A stretch of DNA of 64,000 nt from Blastocatellia bacterium AA13 (GTDB lineage: Bacteria; Acidobacteriota; Blastocatellia; UBA7656). The stretch lies in contig QHVH01000007.1 in assembly GCA_003222245.1 (NCBI GenBank), positions 124,001 through 188,000 of the forward strand, written 5' to 3'. The position numbers and the translations under genes are program-made. This document shows, in pieces, positions 54,791 to 62,393 of this stretch (the first letter of the stretch is position 1; each line of letters begins with the position of its first letter). Below the pieces are notes generated by a model. The model was not told the origin of the DNA and ran no database searches. It saw nothing but the letters and a program-made list of their open reading frames with translations.

Positions 54791-54925
54791 CACCCTGTGA
54801 CGCGCGTCAATAGGCAAGTAAATGCTGCGATTGGCAACGCGCGACAAGCGCCGACCGGTCGCCGGTATTTTTTCAAGGAACTCAGGCGCTCCATCTTCAT
54901 CAGCGCCGCGCGCTCGCAAGTAGTT

Positions 54926-57900
54926 TCAATTGTCCTTCCAATCGGGAATCCTGCCGGGCGTCCAGGGCGCGCCGGCGGCTTCCATAGCCTTTTCCAGGGA
55001 CGGCAAATCGCTCTCCATCAATTTACGCAGCCTCGCAAGCACCTGTTCGAAGTCACCCGCCGCGGCTCGATATTGTTCCATCTGAGTGGCTGTCGGTTTC
55101 GATGTCGACATTCTCTGCTCATTCAAGATGCCGAAGACGCGTTCGCTTATCGATGGAGGCAGGTTTTCATTGCGCGCTCGCAACACCGCATCGCCCTGCA
55201 AGGCGCGCTGCAGATCGTTCGTTTGTTTTTCGAAAGCAACGGCGTCATCCGACAGTCGCGGCTCCGCCGCGGGCGTCTCGCGAAGAGCCCGCTTTATTGC
55301 CGTCAGCCTAACCTTAAGCGACGCCGCCGCTCCTATTGCTCCGATGACGGCGCCCTGGAGCCTCGCGGCCTTTTGCTGAAACTCCACAAGCGAAGCCCGA
55401 TCCGCCGCTGACATCGCGGCGATACCCTCGACGGCAACGTTGAATTGCTGCCGGCCGGGCAACGGAGTCAATATCCCATTCACTCGTCTGGCCATTGAGA
55501 CCTGATAACGGCCCGGTATGACGAGCGGGCCGGAGGGCGCTTCGCCGAAAGAATCATCTTCGCTGTCGGGAGGACGCTGCGTGGAAAGGGTGGACGAGGG
55601 AAATCTCAAATCCCATGCTATGCGATGGACTCCGGCTGCCGCGGGGCCATTCAGCCGCCGAACGACGCGCCCTGTCGCGTCACTGATCGTAAGAACGATG
55701 GAGGGCGGTTCCTCTTCTTCTTCGGCGCTCAATTCTTCGCGCGTGGGATAAGGCGCGGCGCCTTTTCTCTCGGCTTCCTGACGCGACTGCTTCTTGGTCT
55801 TTAGCGACTCTTTCAGATAATAGGTCAACACCGCGCCGTAGGGAGGATTCTCGGCTGCATAAAACGACTCTCCCTGAAAACTCTTGCCGCGTCCGCCGAG
55901 CGGCTGCGACTGGATGTACATCAAGGCGTCTCTTACGCCAAAAAGAGCGCTTTCATTAGCCAACGTCTCAGGCTTGAGCCCTCGCAACACCGAATAATCG
56001 TCAAGGATATAGAAGCCGCGCCCGAACGTAGCGGCCACAAGATCGGTCTCGCGTTTCTGAATAACAAGATCGCGCACCGAAATGACCGGCATTCCGCCTC
56101 GAAGCTGAATCCATTTCTGGCCGCCGTCGATCGTGAAGAAGAGACCGAACTCGGTTCCCACGAAAAGCAGGTTCGGGTTGACGTGGTCTTCGGCGATGGC
56201 GAGCACGGGACCATTAGCGGGGAGGTTCCCTTTAATCGCAGTCCAGCTTCTGCCGGCGTCCGTGCTTTTCAAAAGGTATGGAGCGAAATCCGCGTTCTTA
56301 TGATTGTCGAATGAAGCATAGACCGTATTCACATCGTGCTCCGATGCCAGCGTCCGGCTGACATAAGTCATATCCGGAACACCCGGGAACTTGTCGATCT
56401 TTCGCCAGTTCTTTCCGCCGTCTTCGGTAACCTGGAGCAGTCCGTCGTCGGTTCCAACATAGATCAGTCCGTCTTTCTTCGGCGACTCCGCGAGCGCGAC
56501 AGCATTGCCATAGAAGGAAGTCGACGCGTGTTTCGCAACCGCGTCCGGGCCCCACACTTTGCCCATCACCGGCAGCTTATCGCGGTCGAGCGCGCGAGAC
56601 AGCTCGCCGCTTATAAGGCGCCATGTGTCGCCGCGGTCATCACTGCGATAGAGTTTATTGGCGGCGTAGTAGAGTCTCGTGTGTGAATGCGGACTAATGA
56701 TAAACGGCGTATCCCAGTTGTATCGGAGCGGGTCCTCGCCGCGTCCGATCTTGGGTTGGATTCCCATCCGCTCGCCGGTCCGTTTGTCGAATCGCACCAG
56801 TACTCCGTGCTGCAATTCGGCGTAAACGGTATTGGGATCCTCCGGATCGACATGGGATCTGAAGCCGTCCCCGCCCTGAGTGACAAACCAATCCGTGTTT
56901 ATGATGCCCGAGGCGCTTCGCGTACGCGACGGACCTCCAAGGCTGTAGTTGTCTTGAGTGCCGCCGTACACATTATAGAAAGGCGCGGCGTTGTCGACGG
57001 CTACATCATAGAACTGCGCTACGGGCAGGTTGGCTTTGAAGGCCCAGTTGGCGCCGCGGTCAAAGCTTTCATAAACGCCTCCGTCGCATCCAGCCAGGTA
57101 ATAGTTCGTGTTGTTCGGATCGATCCACAACGCATGATTGTCTACGTGCTTGGATTTCTCGCCGAGACGGCGCAGGGTGCGTCCGCCGTCGTCGCTAACC
57201 ATATTATAAGTATTGGGCACATAGATTCGGTCTACGTTCTTTGGGTCGGCAATGATTTGTCCGTAATACATCGCCGTTGTATCGAATTCGTTGCGCCGCT
57301 CCCAGGTCGCGCCCCGATCGGTTGAGCGAAAGATACCACCCTTCTTATCGGCTGCTTCGATCGTGGCATAAATGACGTTGGAATCGATCGGCGAGATGGC
57401 CAGACCGATTCTGCCCATTTCCGCGGTCGGCAAACCTGCTCTCAGCTTGTTCCAGCTCGCTCCCGCGTCCGTAGACTTGTAGATCGCGCTTTCCGGGCCG
57501 CCGTCTATCATCGTGAATACGTGACGCCTGCGTTGATAGGATGCCGCGTACAAAGTGTCGGGGTTCTCGCGATCGAGGACGAGATCCGTTACGCCTGTGT
57601 GCTCGCTGATCGTCAGGATCTGCTTCCAGGACTTGCCTCCGTCGGTAGTCTTAAACAGACCTCGATCTCCGCCCGGTCCCCACAGCGGCCCTTGCGAAGC
57701 CGCGTACACGTGATCCGAGTTCCGAGGATCGATTACGATTCTTGCAATGTGCTCCGATTTTTTCAGGCCGGTGTTTCGCCAGCTCCGGCCACCGTCATCC
57801 GAGCGATATACGCCGTCGCCATAGGACACGCTTCGTTGACTGTTGTTCTCGCCGGTTCCGACCCAGACCGTAGCCGGATTCTTTGGATCAAGCTCGACCG

Positions 57901-58315
57901 TTCCGATGGAGTAGGAACCTACGTCGTCGAATACGGGAGTGAAGGTAGTGCCGGCGTTTGTCGTTTTCCAAACGCCGCCGGACCCAACCGCCACATAGTA
58001 ATGCGCCCGATCGTTAGGGTTCACCGCGAATCCGACGACACGGCCCGACGTTATTGCCGGACCGATCGATCTCAATCGCAATCCTAAGAAGGTCATCGAG
58101 GACATCGGATCGGGTTTCCGCGGCTCTTCCTTCTTCGGCTCGTCCTTCTTTTGTTCGTCATTCTTCTGGTCGGCATTTTGTGGGTCAGGGGCCTTCGTCC
58201 CGGCCTGCGTTGCCTTCTCAGCGGCAGGCTTCTTCTCCTGAGTGAAAGCGGACGCGGGGCCGAGGCCGATAACCGCGATTACGTTTATGGCGAGAATGAC
58301 TCTTAAAAGTTTCAA
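54926..58315 (-). CDS. exported Asp-box (BNR/VPS10-type) propeller protein
   Basis: 1129 residues. A signal peptide (about residues 4-25) is followed by a Lys/Glu-rich linker ('DQKNDEQKKDEPKKEEPRKP'), then by two beta-propellers built of sialidase-type Asp-box repeats such as 'SDDGGRSWRNTG', 'TTDGGKSWKQI', 'STDAGASWNKL', 'SDDRGDTWRLI' and 'TEDGGKNWRKI'. A beta-sandwich and a helical tail (about 980-1129) finish it. Acidobacteriota often encode this 'glycosyl hydrolase'-annotated family, but no catalytic residues are proven; it could bind glycans or proteins. TTG start at 58315 with GGGAGG about nine bases upstream. Convergent with the preceding hydrolase remnant. Confidence 0.88.
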   Translation of the reverse strand: MKLLRVILAINVIAVIGLGPASAFTQEKKPAAEKATQAGTKAPDPQNADQKNDEQKKDEPKKEEPRKPDPMSSMTFLGLRLRSIGPAITSGRVVGFAVNPNDRAHYYVAVGSGGVWKTTNAGTTFTPVFDDVGSYSIGTVELDPKNPATVWVGTGENNSQRSVSYGDGVYRSDDGGRSWRNTGLKKSEHIARIVIDPRNSDHVYAASQGPLWGPGGDRGLFKTTDGGKSWKQILTISEHTGVTDLVLDRENPDTLYAASYQRRRHVFTMIDGGPESAIYKSTDAGASWNKLRAGLPTAEMGRIGLAISPIDSNVIYATIEAADKKGGIFRSTDRGATWERRNEFDTTAMYYGQIIADPKNVDRIYVPNTYNMVSDDGGRTLRRLGEKSKHVDNHALWIDPNNTNYYLAGCDGGVYESFDRGANWAFKANLPVAQFYDVAVDNAAPFYNVYGGTQDNYSLGGPSRTRSASGIINTDWFVTQGGDGFRSHVDPEDPNTVYAELQHGVLVRFDKRTGERMGIQPKIGRGEDPLRYNWDTPFIISPHSHTRLYYAANKLYRSDDRGDTWRLISGELSRALDRDKLPVMGKVWGPDAVAKHASTSFYGNAVALAESPKKDGLIYVGTDDGLLQVTEDGGKNWRKIDKFPGVPDMTYVSRTLASEHDVNTVYASFDNHKNADFAPYLLKSTDAGRSWTAIKGNLPANGPVLAIAEDHVNPNLLFVGTEFGLFFTIDGGQKWIQLRGGMPVISVRDLVIQKRETDLVAATFGRGFYILDDYSVLRGLKPETLANESALFGVRDALMYIQSQPLGGRGKSFQGESFYAAENPPYGAVLTYYLKESLKTKKQSRQEAERKGAAPYPTREELSAEEEEEPPSIVLTISDATGRVVRRLNGPAAAGVHRIAWDLRFPSSTLSTQRPPDSEDDSFGEAPSGPLVIPGRYQVSMARRVNGILTPLPGRQQFNVAVEGIAAMSAADRASLVEFQQKAARLQGAVIGAIGAAASLKVRLTAIKRALRETPAAEPRLSDDAVAFEKQTNDLQRALQGDAVLRARNENLPPSISERVFGILNEQRMSTSKPTATQMEQYRAAAGDFEQVLARLRKLMESDLPSLEKAMEAAGAPWTPGRIPDWKDN

Positions 58316-58348
58316 GACGGTTTCCTCCCAGATGCTGTTGCTACACGC

Positions 58349-58379
58349 CCCGGTTGAGGCGATATCTTTTTCAACCGGG
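58349..58379 (-). terminator. hairpin spanning the stop codon of the TMEM175-like gene
   Basis: CCCGGTTGA (58349-58357) is the exact reverse complement of TCAACCGGG (58371-58379), with a 13-base loop containing AAAAGA on the minus strand. The right arm includes the TGA stop. It lies between two minus-strand genes and may terminate or attenuate. Confidence 0.5.
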
Positions 58380-58835
58380 CAATAGGCCTTTAGTCCAAAG
58401 TACGCTCGAAGAGATTTCTTCTATTCTCTCGACTGCGCCGCTCGACAGTCTGACTTCGACGCCCGTGCCGGTGACGAGCTTCACCAGCGTTGAGAAAAGA
58501 AATTTGAGGGGGTAGACGTAACACAACACGACGAAAAGCAGAAGCCCATTCAGCCAGACCGTGAAATGGTCGTGCAGCGAATACCGCCTGAAGAACCTGT
58601 ATTGATAGAACCACACCATGAATAGAAGGAAGAAGCTGATGGCGAAAGCAATAAAGCCATGCATTGCTTCGGACAGTTCATTAAACGTCCTGGGCACCTC
58701 GAGCGAGACGACCAGAAGAGTGACGGCCAAAGCAAACACGGCGTCGCTCAAGCCTTCCACTCGTGAGATCTCATGACAGCGCCAGCGTCTCTTCTTCGAG
58801 CCATGAGCGGAGTTTGTCGTAATCTCGTGAGCCAT
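58371..58835 (-). CDS. TMEM175 (DUF1211) family membrane protein, shortened
   Basis: 154 residues. The signature 'RVEGLSDAVFALAVTLLVVSLEVP' (about residues 25-48) matches bacterial TMEM175 potassium-channel homologues, including the F-x-S-D region 'GLSDAVFA'. Three further hydrophobic segments follow (about 58-78, 85-103, 105-120). Family members usually have six helices and about 190-230 residues; here the C terminus ends after 'VEVRLSSGAVERIEEISSS' plus a short unrelated-looking tail, so a final helix is missing. It may be non-functional or an atypical short form. Confidence 0.75.
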   Translation of the reverse strand: MAHEITTNSAHGSKKRRWRCHEISRVEGLSDAVFALAVTLLVVSLEVPRTFNELSEAMHGFIAFAISFFLLFMVWFYQYRFFRRYSLHDHFTVWLNGLLLFVVLCYVYPLKFLFSTLVKLVTGTGVEVRLSSGAVERIEEISSSVLWTKGLLPG

Positions 58836-59388
58836 CGATCGGATAGCGCCTCAGGACTGAAGAGGCCGTGCAGGTTGAGCAAAGTATCACAAGGTCGAGT
58901 TCCTGTCTAACCTGCGCCGACGCCCGCATCGACCCGCGTCGACATTGCCCCGATCAAGCGGCCGCAATATTCGCCTTTGGAACCAGACCGCAACCAGGAT
59001 CGTCAGCAGACATCGTCTTCGGCGAGTATGCGCTCGGTTACGCCCTGCGGATATCGGAAGCATTCAACAGTAGATCGGCCGCGTCAGAGGGTTCCACTAT
59101 GTATTCTTCAGTCGCGGCTCTGGGGCGGGGGCTGGATGGCACTATGGATATGAAATGTTGCGCGGTCAACCGAAATGAGAGAGTCTAATTCAAACCTGTG
59201 TGTTTCCGGCTGGACCTGGATGATTTCGTACTCTCCCTGTGGGTGTTATTACTCAAGAAAGCCCCGCCTATGCCGCACCCCATTTAAGACTTGGCATTGA
59301 CGGACGACCGCTCTGATGCAAGTATTAGGGCGCTTTAACCGCATGCACGCTCCCCCCCCCTGTTGCGCGCAAAACTCAAGAGGAAATC
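58836..59388. other. 550-base spacer without a gene; poly-C tract near the right end
   Basis: No gene or RNA recognised. A run of nine C (59352-59360) lies 28 bases before the surface-protein start codon. Confidence 0.5.
59352..59360 (+). repeat. nine-base poly-C tract
   Basis: A homopolymer of nine C lies between the presumed promoter area and the ribosome site of the beta-helix surface protein. Confidence 0.8.
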
Positions 59389-60996
59389 ATGAAAATAAGA
59401 GGATCTAAGAGGCACTCTTCTCAAATGAAGGCGCGGGCTTCGCGTTGGTGGATCATGCCGGTTCTATTGGCCTGCGTACTTGCGGCCGTGGTCGCCTGGG
59501 GCGGAAAACACTGGCCGGTGAAAGCCGCTGAAAATCGTTTAGTCATCGCGATGGGTGGAACGGACGGCGACGGCAACGACTGCACGAGTCCCGATATGCC
59601 GTGCGCAACTATCCAATACGCACTCAGCCAGTCGAGCGCGGGTGATCTGATAGTCCTGGGGCCGGGAACGTACTTCGAAAACGTGACGGTCGGAGTGGAC
59701 GTTACTATACAAGGAGATGGAACGACCGGCTCGATCATCGACGGCGGCGCCGCGGCAAGCGTCGTGACGATAAGCCCAGGCGTGACGTCGACGCTAAACC
59801 AGGTGACTATCACCAATGGAAACGCTCAGGCCGGCTCGGGCTTTGAAGGAGGCGGCATCTCCAACAACGGAACGTTGACTATCATAGGCAGCACTATTAA
59901 TGGGAACCAGGCCGTCAGTGCGCCGGGGGACGGAGGCGGCATAGCCAACATTGGCGGCGCGTTGACGATCATCAACAGTACAATCAGCGGCAACTTCGCG
60001 CAGAACGGAGGCGGTATCTTCAACTCGGAAGGCACGACTACGATCGTGAACAGCACGATCAACGGTAACTCGGCTCCGACTGGAGGAGGCATCCTCAATG
60101 AGGCGAGCTCAACGCTGAACCTCACTAATACGATAATCGCCGGCAGCCTCGGCGGTGGAGACTGCTCTAACTCAGGGACGCTGGGGACCAATCTCAATAA
60201 TCTGATCCAGGATGGGAGTTGCAGCCCCACAGTGTCGGGCGATCCCAAGCTCGGGCCGCTTCAGAACAACGGAGGTCCGACCGCAACGCACGAACTGCTG
60301 GTGGGCAGTCCCGCAATAAACGCCGGTGACGACTCCGTGCTGGGCTCGCCTCTGTTCCTCGAAACCGATCAGCGTGGGCCGGGGTTTCCGCGCCTAGTCT
60401 GTACTCACGTCGACATCGGAGCCTTTGAATTTGGAGGCGGCATTCCTCCCACTATCAATTGTCCGGGAGACATCTCGATATTCGCGCCTACCGGTCAATC
60501 AACGGTATCGGTGACCTTCACTGTGACGGCTAGCGATATGTGCGATGGGCCTCTGACACCTACATGCACGGCGGGCGGTACGCCGATTACCTCTCCGTTT
60601 GATTTTCCTCTCGGGATGACGACTGTGACGTGCTCCGCGACCAATTCGCTCGGCGCGATGGCGATGTGCAGTTTTACCGTCAATGTTGTGCCGTTGAATA
60701 TGTGCATCCAGGACGATCAGACGGGCGACACGCTTCAGTTCAATTCTCAAACGGGTTCGTATACGTACACACGTTGTCGCGACGGCTTCACGCTTTCGGG
60801 CACGGGATCAGTATTCAGCTTCAGTGGGATCTCAATGTTGAGTGACAGCAGACCCGACAGAAGGTTGAGCGCCGGGTTTAATATTGGTCAACTGACGGGA
60901 AGAGCTACGATCACTCTGATACTCGCGCCGGGAATATTTCAGACTATTACGTTGAACCAGACAAATCCGCACGCGACTTGCGTTTGCGCGACATGA
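59389..60996 (+). CDS. exported parallel beta-helix protein with HYR domain (choice-of-anchor Q type)
   Basis: 535 residues. A signal/anchor helix (about residues 22-38) is followed by a polymorphic-outer-membrane-like right-handed beta-helix of repeats 'TINGNSAPTGGGILN', 'TISGNFAQNGGGIFN' and 'TINGNQAVSAPGDGGGIAN' (about residues 70-270). 'HELLVGSPAINAGD...DIGAFEF' is the choice-of-anchor Q signature. Then an HYR domain (about 350-430, 'PTINCPGDISIFAPTGQSTVSVTF') and a Cys-containing C-terminal domain. Probably extracellular, involved in adhesion or polysaccharide binding; no enzyme motif seen. ATG 59389 has GAGGAAA five bases upstream. Confidence 0.85.
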   Translation: MKIRGSKRHSSQMKARASRWWIMPVLLACVLAAVVAWGGKHWPVKAAENRLVIAMGGTDGDGNDCTSPDMPCATIQYALSQSSAGDLIVLGPGTYFENVTVGVDVTIQGDGTTGSIIDGGAAASVVTISPGVTSTLNQVTITNGNAQAGSGFEGGGISNNGTLTIIGSTINGNQAVSAPGDGGGIANIGGALTIINSTISGNFAQNGGGIFNSEGTTTIVNSTINGNSAPTGGGILNEASSTLNLTNTIIAGSLGGGDCSNSGTLGTNLNNLIQDGSCSPTVSGDPKLGPLQNNGGPTATHELLVGSPAINAGDDSVLGSPLFLETDQRGPGFPRLVCTHVDIGAFEFGGGIPPTINCPGDISIFAPTGQSTVSVTFTVTASDMCDGPLTPTCTAGGTPITSPFDFPLGMTTVTCSATNSLGAMAMCSFTVNVVPLNMCIQDDQTGDTLQFNSQTGSYTYTRCRDGFTLSGTGSVFSFSGISMLSDSRPDRRLSAGFNIGQLTGRATITLILAPGIFQTITLNQTNPHATCVCAT

Positions 60997-61032
60997 ACCC
61001 GAGTTCCGCGGATTCCATCCTCAGACCTCAAT

Positions 61033-61065
61033 ATTGGAGACGGCGATTAGCCCGCCGTCTCCAAT
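61033..61065. terminator. bidirectional 13-bp hairpin between convergent genes
   Basis: ATTGGAGACGGCG (61033-61045) pairs perfectly with CGCCGTCTCCAAT (61053-61065) around a 7-base loop. It lies between the surface-protein gene and the ArsI-like gene and would serve both. Confidence 0.75.
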
Positions 61066-61118
61066 GACACGCGCTAATATGGAGTTCGCAGCCCGCCTGC
61101 ATCGCGGCGGCTTATGAA

Positions 61119-61628
61119 TCACGCGCAACAACTCTGTTTCGCCAATGGCAGCGAGCACTCTTTTTCCAGCCCTGCTCTTAGCTCCGGTCTTGTGTCGTCA
61201 ATCTTGACCGTGAATACCTCCCATCGGTAGCCGTCCGGATCCGTGAGCCAAATCTTGTCCTGCAACGCGTAGCAGCAGTCCGCCTCCATTTCATCGGATG
61301 TAGTCAATCCGCGACTATTCAACCGTTCTCTTGCTTCAAGAACCATGCTGGTGGAAGGCGCCTGGATTCCAAGATGGCTCAGCGCGCCTGCCGTCGGAAC
61401 TTCATTGACGTGGTTTAAAGTGAGGTTCAGAGCGGGCTGGGCTATATCGAACTTCGCGTAACCGGGCTTATGCTTGACCGGCTTCACGCCGAACATGGCG
61501 CTGTAGAACGCTACCGACTTCTCTACATCGGTTACATTGAGCGCGATATGAACCTTGATCAGCGGTTGCGCAACCGCTGATATCGTCGTCGATTCCGTTG
61601 ATTGCGAGGTTTGTTGTACTTCAAACAT
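61119..61628 (-). CDS. arsI: ArsI/CadI-like VOC-family metalloenzyme
   Basis: 169 residues, a glyoxalase/VOC-fold protein: 'IKVHIALNVTDVEKSVAFYSAMFG' at about 24-47, 'GYAKFDIAQPALNLTLNH' and 'LTDPDGYRWEVFTV'. It has the vicinal cysteines 'DCCYALQDK' expected of ArsI, the Fe(II)-dependent C-As lyase that removes methyl or aromatic groups from trivalent organoarsenicals, and a second CC at the very C terminus ('KQSCCA'). ATG 61628 is preceded by AAGGAGA. It lies 81 bases downstream of an ArsR-type regulator gene on the same strand, which fits an arsenic-responsive unit. No arsenite pump is next to it in the window. Confidence 0.88.
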   Translation of the reverse strand: MFEVQQTSQSTESTTISAVAQPLIKVHIALNVTDVEKSVAFYSAMFGVKPVKHKPGYAKFDIAQPALNLTLNHVNEVPTAGALSHLGIQAPSTSMVLEARERLNSRGLTTSDEMEADCCYALQDKIWLTDPDGYRWEVFTVKIDDTRPELRAGLEKECSLPLAKQSCCA

Positions 61629-61709
61629 TGTATTCTCCTTTTGCGTCCTTCAAGCTTCAACTCAGGTATGTAGCCAGGGCGGTCTTCTGGCCGTCGGCGC
61701 CACAATTTG

Positions 61710-62057
61710 TCATCGCTTTGATTTTGCTTTTGATGAAGTGATCTTTACGGGCTCCACGATCCCTGAACGAGTGCAGCATTCTTCATAAAGAAATGATAGA
61801 AGTCCCTGGAGCGCCTGAGAGTTGGCCGAGTACCAGAGCCATTGTTTCACTTTGCGGCTGTCGACGAGGCCTTCCATCTTCAGCTTTTCCAGGTGATGCG
61901 ACAGCGTCGATCCCGGGATATCCAATTCCGCCTGAATGTCTCCGACGATCATTCCGTTCGGGTGAGCGGACATCAGCAGCCGCATTATCCGCAGTCTGGC
62001 GCTCGATCCAAGCGCGGCGAACATATCCGCGAATCGCTCCACGTCGTCCGATTTCAT
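61710..62057 (-). CDS. arsR: ArsR/SmtB-family metal-sensing repressor
   Basis: 115-residue winged-helix repressor. 'FAALGSSARLRIMRLL' opens the domain; 'LDIPGSTLSHHLEKLKMEGLVDSRK' is the recognition helix region with typical S-x-x-S-H-H-L; 'WLWYSANSQAL' is the wing and after. The late 'YEECCTRSG' supplies a Cys pair suited to bind As(III) or Cd, differing from the classical 'ELCVCDL' site in helix alpha-3. It would repress its own unit, including the ArsI-like gene downstream. The promoter -10 box ends only six bases before the ATG, so the mRNA looks leaderless. Confidence 0.9.
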   Translation of the reverse strand: MKSDDVERFADMFAALGSSARLRIMRLLMSAHPNGMIVGDIQAELDIPGSTLSHHLEKLKMEGLVDSRKVKQWLWYSANSQALQGLLSFLYEECCTRSGIVEPVKITSSKAKSKR

Positions 62058-62393
62058 ATTTCGAGAATACTAGAATTACCGTTTGGAATCAACGGGGCGC
62101 GAGGATGAATAGGGATGGGGCCGCATCGGCCGCGGGAGTCGGGACATATTCAGGAGCAGAGCACGCTTGTCGGTACAACTCATAAGCGCCAAAGACGCGA
62201 AATATAATAGTTCGGGGCGACGCCTGCGTATCGAGCAGCAAGCCGCTCCAAGCACTGAAAGCGCGAATTGTGCGTTTCAAAATAAGCTTGTTAGCTTTTG
62301 CTCAGCGCGCGCCAACGAAGCGCTTATGTCGAGCCTTCAGCCGTTACGCTTCTTTTACGCAGCCTCGGCTTAGAACCGCTTTTTTTGATCCTA
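62058..62393. other. spacer between arsR and the alpha-2-macroglobulin gene
   Basis: Apart from the arsR promoter and a partial copy of a dispersed repeat (62315-62344) I see no gene. A run of seven T at 62383-62389 on the plus strand follows only a weak stem. Confidence 0.45.
62064..62092 (-). promoter_or_regulatory. promoter of arsR, apparently leaderless
   Basis: On the minus strand TTGATT (62092-62087) and TATTCT (62069-62064) are 17 bases apart. Only six bases separate the -10 box from the ATG, so transcription should start at or next to the start codon. No ribosome site is present. The AT-rich spacer could hold the ArsR operator. Confidence 0.55.

Noticed and set aside
61555-62185. plus-strand frames over arsR and arsI
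   Set aside because: Shadows of the two minus-strand genes, which have family motifs and start signals.
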